6,892 nucleotides of DNA from Ramlibacter sp. (GTDB lineage: Bacteria > Pseudomonadota > Gammaproteobacteria > Burkholderiales > Burkholderiaceae_C). Positions within the stretch are counted from its first letter, which is position 1. Each line of letters opens with the position of its first letter. The position numbers and the translations under genes are program-made. The notes beneath the pieces were generated by a model. It saw only the letters and a program-made list of their open reading frames with translations. It had not been told where the DNA came from and did no database searches. Positions 1 through 6,636 of the stretch are shown piece after piece. The stretch is taken from contig JANXVP010000063.1 of assembly GCA_025351615.1 (NCBI GenBank), positions 1 through 6,892 of the forward strand, in the 5' to 3' direction.

Positions 1-161
1 AACCCAAGACCGGCCAGGATCGCCAGGGTCGCGGCCAGGCCCTGCTGGCCGGACAGCACCATGAAGATCACCAGGCCCGCACCGGCGCCGCCGCAGATGA
101 AGTTGCCGGCGGCGCGCCAGTCCCAGTGCGCCTGCTGCCAGGGATTGGGGCCGTAGCTCAT
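1..161 (-). CDS. padD: Phenylacetyl-CoA:acceptor oxidoreductase membrane subunit, PadD/NrfD-like, N-terminal part (3' end outside window)
   Basis: The frame starts with ATG at 161 and runs off the left edge of the window; 53 residues are visible. They begin MSYGPNPWQQAHWDWRAAGN, then a glycine-rich hydrophobic segment FICGGAGAGLVIFMVL (about 21-36) and the start of a second one (about 41-53). WDWRAAGN followed by GGAGAGL is characteristic of NrfD/DmsC/PadD-type integral membrane anchors that pass electrons between the Fe-S subunit and the quinone pool. It lies 82 bases after padC on the same strand, the expected third subunit. Only a weak purine-rich GGGGG precedes the ATG. The family is well supported by this motif and the gene order; the exact name follows padB. 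Confidence 0.75.
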   Translation of the reverse strand, partial: MSYGPNPWQQAHWDWRAAGNFICGGAGAGLVIFMVLSGQQGLAATLAILAGLG

Positions 162-176
162 GTGGCCCCCATGCTT

Positions 177-241
177 GCGGGCGAGCCCGCTGCGCTGCCC
201 CCCGAGGGGGCGTGAGCTTGCTTGAAGCGGTTCTGCGCTGC
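177..241. repeat. Double GC hairpin with flanking direct repeat in the padC-padD spacer
   Basis: The 82-base spacer between padC and padD, unusually long for this operon, holds two adjacent inverted repeats: GCGGG-CGAG-CCCGC (177-190) and GCCCCC-CGA-GGGGGC (197-211). The nine-base direct repeat CTGCGCTGC occurs at 190-198 and again at 233-241. No T-run follows on either strand, so a classical Rho-independent terminator is unlikely. I recall the second hairpin sequence as a common intergenic motif in Comamonadaceae, which would make it a dispersed REP-like element. It might also stabilise the upstream mRNA or set subunit stoichiometry. Confidence 0.55.
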
Positions 242-243
242 GC

Positions 244-897
244 TCATGTCGGGTTCCGATCCCAGAGGTAGAAAAAGCCGGGCCCGGTGCCGAGTTCCTC
301 GTGCATCCGGAAATGCTGATTGCCGGCCAAAAGTTGCGACACGTTGCTCTGCGGGTCGTCGATGTCACCGAAGGCCAGGGCGTCGGCGATGCACGAATTG
401 ACGCAGGCCGGCGTCGCCTCGGGATCGACGCCGGGCGTCTGGCCTTGTTCCAGCCCCGCATCGATACGATCGACGCAGAAGGTGCACTTGGTCGCCACCG
501 AGCGCCTGGCGTCGTCGTGGCGCAGGGCCTCGTTTTCGGTCGGCTTCGCCCCGTAGGCGAAGGCCAGCAGGTCAGTCTTGTAACGGGCCTGGTAAGGACA
601 GGCCACGGCGCAGTAGGCGCAGCCGATGCACAGGTCGTAGTCGATCGTCACGATGCCGTCCGCGCGCTTTTTCGTCGCCGTGGTCGGGCATACCGGCAGG
701 CAGGGCGGCTCGTCGCAATGCTGGCAGCCGACCGGAACGAACGCGCGCTGCACGTCGGGGTACTGGCCCACTTCGATGTCGAGCACACGCCGCCACTGCA
801 CGCCCGGCGGCGTCGCGTTGGCGTGCTTGCAAGCGGCCGTGCAGGACTGGCAGCCGACGCAGCGCCGCAGATCGGCGACCATCGCCCAACGTGTCAT
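244..897 (-). CDS. padC: Phenylacetyl-CoA:acceptor oxidoreductase iron-sulfur subunit, PadC-like (4x[4Fe-4S])
   Basis: A 217-residue electron-transfer subunit of the DmsB/NrfC/PsrB type. Sixteen cysteines are arranged for four cubane clusters: C13-x2-C16-x2-C19-x3-C23, C58-x2-C61-x4-C66-x3-C70, C90-x2-C93-x2-C96-x3-C100, and C138-x2-C141 with C165-x3-C169. All four motifs are complete. It would carry electrons from the Mo subunit to the membrane anchor encoded next. There is no signal peptide, so it should sit on the cytoplasmic side with PadB. The ATG start overlaps the padB stop by four bases (ATGA) and has GGAG 7 bases upstream; the frame stays open far upstream through padB, but that extension is a shadow. 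Fe-S subunits of this type are hard to tell apart by sequence, so the specific name rests on the neighbour padB. Confidence 0.85.
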   Translation of the reverse strand: MTRWAMVADLRRCVGCQSCTAACKHANATPPGVQWRRVLDIEVGQYPDVQRAFVPVGCQHCDEPPCLPVCPTTATKKRADGIVTIDYDLCIGCAYCAVACPYQARYKTDLLAFAYGAKPTENEALRHDDARRSVATKCTFCVDRIDAGLEQGQTPGVDPEATPACVNSCIADALAFGDIDDPQSNVSQLLAGNQHFRMHEELGTGPGFFYLWDRNPT

Positions 898-3650
898 GGC
901 CGGGCTCCGGCGGCGCCGCGCCCGCGGGGGTCGATCGCTTTGCCGATCTTCACGCGCACGATGTCGGCGCCCGAGCCGGTGGCGTCGGTGAGGTCCAGCG
1001 ACATCGTGGCCAGGGTGTTCAGGCTCGGCACGCCGAAGTCCTTGGCCAGCGGCGTGGCCCAGTGTTCGAACTGGCCGATCAGCAGCAGCGTGTCGGGCCG
1101 GATCCCCTGCCGCAGCACGGCCCGCCCCCGCACGCTGCGCGCCGGCGTCGCGATCTCGATCGAGTCGCCCTCGGCGATTCCCAGCCCGCGCGCGGCTTCG
1201 GTGTTGATGATCACGCCGCGGTGGCCGGCGATGTTGTCGGCCACCTCCCTGATCATCTGCACGCCGACGTTGCCGCCCCAGGCGTACTGCATGCTGCGCG
1301 CGGTGAGCAGCCAGAACGGATAGTCCTGGGGCCGGCCACCCGCCTTGACCACAGCCGCCTGCCAGGCCGTGCCGAAGTCCTTGCAGACCGGCAGCGCCTG
1401 GTATTCCTCGAGCTGGCGGTCCCACCAGTGCATGCCGTTTTCGTGCAGGCGCCGGCCCAGCTCGACGCCGACGCGCGCCAGCCGTTCCTGGTAGGGCAGT
1501 TCGAAGCGCAGCCCACGTTCCTTGAGCGTGGGAAACAGGTACCAGTCGCTCTGCGGGAACGGCCGTGTCGCCAGGCCCTGCTCTTTCCACCATGCGAGGC
1601 CGTGCACTTCGCCGCCGTCGGTGAGCTCGGCACTGGCCGCCCGGCAGACGGCGTCCCAGATCGTCTCGCAGCTGTGGACCTCGCCGGTCGCGAGCGAGAA
1701 ATCGCCATACGCATTCTTGAGCGGCACGCCGCCCGCGCCCTTGTTGATCGCCGCCACGTATTGCGCGGTGAGGCCGGTGCGCTGCGCCAGGTCGGTGGCG
1801 ATGTCGGTGAAGTCGCGCGACTCTCCGCGCGCCGCCACGGCCGGCTGGCGCAACGCGAATCCCTGGTGCTCCCAGAACTGCTCGATGTACTTGGTGCCGC
1901 CGATGCGGATCAGCTGCAGGCTCTCCAGGTCGGTCGCCTCGGGCAGCAGGACGTCGGCAAAATGATTGGTTTCGTCGTGCGTATAGGCGAACGCGACGAC
2001 GAACGGGAAGCGCGCGATCTTTTCTCCGATCGCCGCCGTGTCCCAGAACGAGATCGCCGGATTGGTCCGGTAGACGAACCAGACGTCGGGGAGCGTCACG
2101 CGCGGCAGACCCGCCGGGGTCTCGTCGAGAAACATCCACGAGAAATGGGTCGGCCCGAGCGCCTGGCTCCAGGGTCCGTCCGACGCCAGCGGCACCATGG
2201 TGCGGTAGGCATTGCGGATGTTGGGCCTGGCCGACCAATGCGCCTTGTCGGTCGGATTGAGCGGGAAATGCATGAAGCCGTCGGGACCGGGCTTGACGCT
2301 TCCCAGCCGATCCGACATCGGCCGGTTCAGGCGCACCGTGGTGCCAATGGTGCCGCCCGGCACCTCCAGCGCGCCGACCAGGGTGGCCAGCAGCGTGCGC
2401 GCCCAGCAGCATTCGAAGCCGCCCCAGCCGTTGTTCACGGTCTTGCCCAGCGACACCGCGACCGGCCGGTAGGGCATGGTCTTGCCGTCGATCTCGATGG
2501 TCTGGCCGATACAGGCGTGCGCGGAGTATTCCTGCGCGATCTTGCGAATCACCGCCGCCTTCACGTCGCACACGCCTTCGGCCCACTCGGGCGAATAGGG
2601 TTTCATGTGCGCGACCAGTTTGCCGAAGGAAGTTTCCCCGGCCAGCACACCGTCGCCGAGAACGTCTGCGTCAGCGCCGGTCTCGATCGCGTCCACCTCG
2701 TGGCTGCCTTCCAGCGCTTCGGCAATGCCGGGCGCATCGTGCACGCGCGCGCTGTCGCTGATGGAATCCCACACCAGCGGCTTGCCCGTCTCCCGGTCGC
2801 GCAGGTAGGTTCCCGCCGGTCCCACCAGATAGGGCGAAGCCGTGTAGCGCGCCAGGAAATCGAGGTCCAGGGCCTGGCGCGGCAGCTCGTGCAGCAGCAC
2901 ATGGATCAGCGCGTACAGGAAGGCGGCGTCGGTCTTGGGTTTGATCGGCACCCACTGGGCCGAGCAGGCGCCGGTGATCGACAGGTGCGGCTCGACTTGC
3001 ACCCGCTTCATGCCGCGCACCCGCGCCTTGGCATGCCGCCAGACGCCGGCCACGCCGCCCGAGGCTTCGACATTGGCGCCGCAGGAAATCAGGTAATTGC
3101 ACAGCGGCGTGTCAGGCGCGACGATGAAGGCGCGGTGCCAGAACTCGCCGTACAGGTGTTCGGAGTGGTAGCACTTGACACCCTGCCCCGAACCGAAACC
3201 CATGTCCAGCGGACCCCAGGCCGCGAGGAACGCCGGGAAAGTGCCCATGTACGACTGCGGCGTGCCGCCCCCGCCGAAGCTGGCAGCCACGCGCGGGTAG
3301 CCCGATTCGTCGGTCAGGCCGGTTTCGCGCACCTCGTTCAGGCGCTTGGCGATCAGCCCCATGGCCTCGTCCCAGGAGATCGGCACGAAGCCCGGGTCCT
3401 CGCCGCGGCCCTTCTTCGGGTTGGTGCGCTTCATCGGCGACAGCACGCGGTTCGGGTTGTAGGTCTTCTGCACCAGCCCATAGGCTTTCACGCAGACCTT
3501 GCCGCCGCCCGGGTGCACCGCCGCCGCGCAGAAATTGGGCTCGACCTCGGTCGCCACGCCGTCCTGCACCTTGACAGTCAGCAGGTCGGGCCCGGCGACG
3601 CACTGGTAGCAGTACGTCGGCACGCGCCGCGTGGCGGCCGGAGCATTCAT
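894..3650 (-). CDS. padB: Phenylacetyl-CoA:acceptor oxidoreductase large (molybdopterin) subunit, PadB-like
   Basis: A 918-residue catalytic subunit of the DMSO reductase superfamily. An N-terminal Fe-S domain (about 10-65) carries C14-x2-C17 and C53 in GGKVCVKAYG; the usual third cysteine (position 21) is Pro, and Cys41 is extra. The Mo-cofactor domain follows, with GVKCYHSEHLYGEFWHR (157-173) near the expected Mo-ligand site; which residue binds Mo is unclear. A C-terminal dinucleotide-binding domain spans about 777-905. From memory, CYQCVAGPDLLTVK, VHPGGGKVCVKA and SFGGGGTP are typical of PadB, which converts phenylacetyl-CoA to phenylglyoxylate with quinone. There is no Tat signal, implying a cytoplasmic enzyme, as the CoA substrate requires. 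GGAG lies 8 bases before the ATG. The stop overlaps padC as ATGA. A different arylacetyl-CoA or other acyl-CoA substrate is possible; membership of the Mo enzyme family is certain. Confidence 0.8.
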   Translation of the reverse strand: MNAPAATRRVPTYCYQCVAGPDLLTVKVQDGVATEVEPNFCAAAVHPGGGKVCVKAYGLVQKTYNPNRVLSPMKRTNPKKGRGEDPGFVPISWDEAMGLIAKRLNEVRETGLTDESGYPRVAASFGGGGTPQSYMGTFPAFLAAWGPLDMGFGSGQGVKCYHSEHLYGEFWHRAFIVAPDTPLCNYLISCGANVEASGGVAGVWRHAKARVRGMKRVQVEPHLSITGACSAQWVPIKPKTDAAFLYALIHVLLHELPRQALDLDFLARYTASPYLVGPAGTYLRDRETGKPLVWDSISDSARVHDAPGIAEALEGSHEVDAIETGADADVLGDGVLAGETSFGKLVAHMKPYSPEWAEGVCDVKAAVIRKIAQEYSAHACIGQTIEIDGKTMPYRPVAVSLGKTVNNGWGGFECCWARTLLATLVGALEVPGGTIGTTVRLNRPMSDRLGSVKPGPDGFMHFPLNPTDKAHWSARPNIRNAYRTMVPLASDGPWSQALGPTHFSWMFLDETPAGLPRVTLPDVWFVYRTNPAISFWDTAAIGEKIARFPFVVAFAYTHDETNHFADVLLPEATDLESLQLIRIGGTKYIEQFWEHQGFALRQPAVAARGESRDFTDIATDLAQRTGLTAQYVAAINKGAGGVPLKNAYGDFSLATGEVHSCETIWDAVCRAASAELTDGGEVHGLAWWKEQGLATRPFPQSDWYLFPTLKERGLRFELPYQERLARVGVELGRRLHENGMHWWDRQLEEYQALPVCKDFGTAWQAAVVKAGGRPQDYPFWLLTARSMQYAWGGNVGVQMIREVADNIAGHRGVIINTEAARGLGIAEGDSIEIATPARSVRGRAVLRQGIRPDTLLLIGQFEHWATPLAKDFGVPSLNTLATMSLDLTDATGSGADIVRVKIGKAIDPRGRGAAGARP

Positions 3651-3712
3651 TCGACAATCTCCGCCCGACGTGCTGCGGTGCTATTCGCCTTGGGAACGGC
3701 CCGGCGGCTCAT
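3647..3712 (-). CDS. Possible 21-residue mini-ORF bridging thioesterase and padB
   Basis: A 22-codon frame (21 residues plus stop) that fills the 58-base gap between thioesterase and padB. Its ATG overlaps the thioesterase stop as ATGA (3712-3709), and its own stop overlaps the padB start as ATGA (3650-3647), so it chains the two genes end to end. The peptide begins MSRRAVPKA and ends ARRAEIVE; it is basic in its first two thirds, has no membrane segment, and matches no family I know. The padB Shine-Dalgarno GGAG lies within its last codons. It may serve translational coupling rather than make a functional peptide. No strong ribosome binding site of its own is visible, so reinitiation from the thioesterase would be needed. 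It may equally be a chance reading frame. Confidence 0.35.
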   Translation of the reverse strand: MSRRAVPKANSTAARRAEIVE

Positions 3713-4116
3713 GCCAGCCCCGCCTTGGCGGCCTTGGCCGCAAGCCGCTTCTCGGTGGTGGCGACATCGACCACGAAGCGCTGGTGGGTGGCACGGCAGA
3801 TTGGCTCCACGCTGTCGCGGCCCTCGACCTTGAATGTGACCGCGCGACCCTTGAGTTCGACAAGCTCGATGTCTAGCTCGACCGCCATGCCCTGCAGCGT
3901 GGCCGCCAGGTGGTCGAGCTCGATGCGCGTTCCAACCGAGTCCTCGCCCGCGTCCAGGTGCGGCAGCAGCAGCTCGCGGCAGGCGATCTCGACGTCGCGC
4001 ACCAGCATCGGCGTGGCATAGACCCTGGCCTTCTCGCCCATGAAGTCGATCGTGCGGTCGCGGCTCACCTCGAAACGCGAGGTGAGCTTCAGGCCGGCTT
4101 GCAGTGTTGGTTTCAT
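3709..4116 (-). CDS. FlK-like hotdog-fold acyl-CoA thioesterase
   Basis: A 135-residue protein resembling the fluoroacetyl-CoA thioesterase FlK family (FlK is about 139 residues). Aligning from memory, the FlK triad Thr42/Glu50/His76 corresponds to Thr35 (YATPMLV), Glu43 (DVEIAC) and His69 (ELDHLAATLQGM) here. The spacings of 8 and 26 residues are identical to FlK. Also conserved are the GEDSVGT stretch (57-63) before the histidine strand, Gly76, and THQRFVV, matching THERAVI in FlK. It should hydrolyse an acyl-CoA in the cytoplasm; fluoroacetyl-CoA is an unlikely substrate in this setting. Position between a transporter and a phenylacetyl-CoA oxidoreductase suggests an arylacetyl- or arylglyoxylyl-CoA substrate (inference). 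The ATG has AAAGGA 5 bases upstream. Its stop codon overlaps a possible 21-codon mini-ORF as ATGA. Confidence 0.85.
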   Translation of the reverse strand: MKPTLQAGLKLTSRFEVSRDRTIDFMGEKARVYATPMLVRDVEIACRELLLPHLDAGEDSVGTRIELDHLAATLQGMAVELDIELVELKGRAVTFKVEGRDSVEPICRATHQRFVVDVATTEKRLAAKAAKAGLA

Positions 4117-4134
4117 CGTTGTCCTTTGGTGGCC

Positions 4135-4813
<679 letters not shown>

Positions 4814-4827
<14 letters not shown>

Positions 4828-5617
4828 CGTGCGCTCCTTGCGTTGCAGCGCCAGCCACGGGCGTGTCCTCCATGCCCAGATAGGCCTCGATCACCCGCCG
4901 ATCGCTGCCCACCTCGGCCGGGGTTCCCTCGGCCAGCTTGCGGCCGTGGTCGAGGACGAACACATGGTCCGACACTTCCATCACCAGCCGCATGTTGTGC
5001 TCGACCAGGATCACCGTCGTGCCGTCGGCGGCCAGCCGCTTGATCAGGCCGTCGATCTCGCGCGCCTCGGTGGCGTTCAGCCCCGCAGCGGGTTCGTCGA
5101 GCAGCAGCAGCTTCGGCTGCGCTCCGAGGGCACGGGCGATCTCCAGCCGCTTGAGCGCCCCATAAGGCAGGGCGTCGGCCGGAATGTCCTCGCTGCCGGC
5201 CAGTCCCACCTGGCGCAGCAGGGCCCGCGCGGCGTCCCGGCACGCAGTCTCGGCACGGACCAGCGCACGGGTCCGCAGCAACGCCGAAAGCAGCGAACAG
5301 CGCTCGCGCAGGTGCCGCCCGGTCATCACGTTCTCCAGCGCCGTCATGTTGAAGAACACCTGCAGGTTCTGGAAGGTGCGCCCGATACCGGCGGCGGCGA
5401 AGCGGTGCACCGGCTCGCCGCAGAGTTCGCGGCCCGCCAGCCGGATGCTTCCCCGGTCGGGACGGTAAACGCCGCTCAACATGTTGATCAGGCTGGTCTT
5501 GCCCGCGCCGTTGGGGCCGATGATGGAATGCACGGCGCCACGCCGCACCTCCAGGCTCAGCTCCTGGATTGCATGGACGCCGCCGAAGGCCTTGGACAGC
5601 CCGGTCACGGACAGCAA
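4814..5617 (-). CDS. livG: LIV-type ABC transporter ATP-binding protein LivG
   Basis: A 267-residue cytoplasmic ATPase that powers the LivH/LivM channel together with LivF. Visible motifs are Walker A GPNGAGKTS (residues 34-42), the Q-loop region GIGRTFQNLQVF (77-88), the signature region LPYGALKRLEIARAL (150-164), Walker B LLLLDEP (170-176) and the switch histidine in EHN (206-208). The insert between Q-loop and signature and the AGLN after Walker B are typical of LivG rather than LivF. The signature has Ala where the usual LSGGQ has Gln; LivG proteins vary at this position. I chose TTG at 5617 because AAGGCG lies 5 bases upstream. GTG at 5608 (four-base GTGA overlap with the livM stop) and GTG at 5668 are alternatives. 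The chosen start overlaps livM by 13 bases. Confidence 0.92.
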
Positions 5618-6636
5618 GGAAACGCCTTGGGGCGGCCCGGCGGCGCTCGTGGCTGCCTCCGCGACCACCAGCGATTCAGCGTGGGCACGATCCCCTGCGG
5701 GAAGAACGACATCGTGCCCACCAGCACCGCGCCGAAGACCATCATCTCGTAGTCCTTGAACACGGTCAGCAGCTGAGGCAGCACCGTGAGCACCGCGGCG
5801 CCGACCACGGCGCCGAACACCGAGGCCATGCCGCCGAACACGACCATGATCACCAGTTCCACCGAATGCATGAACGAGGCCCTGGCCGGCGTGATGAAGC
5901 CCGTGTAATGCGCGGTCAGGGCGCCGGCCAGCGCCGCGAACACGGCCGACAGCACGAAGACCTGCAGCTTGTAGCCCGCGCTGCGAATGCCCAGGGTCTC
6001 GGCCGCCACCTCTGAGCCGTGCAGCGCCCGCAGCGCCCGGCCGCTGGGCGACTCGATCAGGTTCAGCGCCAGCCACACGGCCAGCAGCAGCGTGGCCCCG
6101 GACAGCCAGTACCAGATGCGCTCGCCCTGCACGGCCCAGCCGAACAGCGCCAGCGGCGGCACCGCCATGCCGTCGGGCCCGCCGGTGATCTTGTCCTCGG
6201 TGGCCAGCACGATCGATACGATGACGCCCAGGCCGAGCGTGGCCATGGCCAGGGTGTGGCCCTTCAGGCGCAGCGTCGGGCGGCCCACCACGAAAGCCAG
6301 CAGCGCCACTGCCGCACAGGCGATGGGAATGGACAGCCACACGGGCACGCCGTAGCGCGACGCCAGGATCGCGCTGCCGTAGCCGCCCAGCGCGAAGAAC
6401 CCCGCGTGGCCGAGACTGATCTGTCCGGCGTAGCCGATCAGCAGGTTCAGCCCCACGCACACAATGGCGTTCAGCGCGACCTGGATCGCAACGTCGTACG
6501 CATAGTTGTTGGCCAACGCCAGCGGCGCCAGTGCGATCACCGCCGCCAGCGCGAGCGTGCCCCCGCTGCGCGGCCGCGCAGCCCAGTGGCGGGCGCTGAC
6601 GCCGGCCTCAGACGCGGTCGCTGCGACGGTGGCCAA
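5605..6636 (-). CDS. livM: LIV-type ABC transporter permease LivM
   Basis: A 343-residue inner-membrane permease, the partner of LivH. The N-terminus (about residues 1-26) is polar and variable. It is followed by a hydrophobic segment at about 27-42 and then the LivM hallmark GYAGQISLGHAGFFALGGY at residues 68-86; further membrane segments run to about residue 320. The start is a TTG, chosen because GGAGG sits 5 bases upstream and no ATG or GTG is available in frame before the conserved core. It overlaps the end of livH by 29 bases. The last 15 or so residues (RRQPRAPPGRPKAFPCCP) are arginine/proline-rich and lie partly over the start of livG, so they look like a dispensable tail. The family assignment is secure; the substrate is inferred only from context. 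Confidence 0.94.
   Translation of the reverse strand: MATVAATASEAGVSARHWAARPRSGGTLALAAVIALAPLALANNYAYDVAIQVALNAIVCVGLNLLIGYAGQISLGHAGFFALGGYGSAILASRYGVPVWLSIPIACAAVALLAFVVGRPTLRLKGHTLAMATLGLGVIVSIVLATEDKITGGPDGMAVPPLALFGWAVQGERIWYWLSGATLLLAVWLALNLIESPSGRALRALHGSEVAAETLGIRSAGYKLQVFVLSAVFAALAGALTAHYTGFITPARASFMHSVELVIMVVFGGMASVFGAVVGAAVLTVLPQLLTVFKDYEMMVFGAVLVGTMSFFPQGIVPTLNRWWSRRQPRAPPGRPKAFPCCP
5623..5628 (-). promoter_or_regulatory. Probable ribosome binding site for the TTG start of livG
   Basis: AAGGCG lies 5 bases upstream of TTG at 5617 and within the 3' end of livM. It is a moderate match to the anti-Shine-Dalgarno and is the reason for preferring this start over the GTG at 5608, which forms a GTGA overlap with the livM stop, and the GTG at 5668, which has no visible site. 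Confidence 0.45.

Noticed and set aside
158..172. Four-codon uORF (MGAT) overlapping the padD start
   Set aside because: It is very short, has no ribosome binding site, and such frames are common by chance.
197..211. Rho-independent terminator after padC
   Set aside because: The stem is GC-rich but no T-tract follows on either strand, and the membrane subunit expected in the same complex is encoded directly downstream.
898..2586. Upstream in-frame extension of padC through padB to make a 780-residue protein
   Set aside because: The extension is arginine/proline/glycine-rich low-complexity translation of padB in the wrong frame; the ferredoxin-type domain starts cleanly at ATG 897 with a ribosome binding site and an ATGA overlap.
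891..3833. A 980-codon open frame on the plus strand, antisense to padB
   Set aside because: It is a codon-bias shadow in GC-rich DNA: its product is rich in Arg, Ala, Gly, His and Gln, has no recognisable domain, and lies opposite a gene with clear family motifs throughout.
5618..6460. Upstream extension of livG to 6460
   Set aside because: It is the livM coding region read in a shifted frame; LivG similarity begins only at about 5617.
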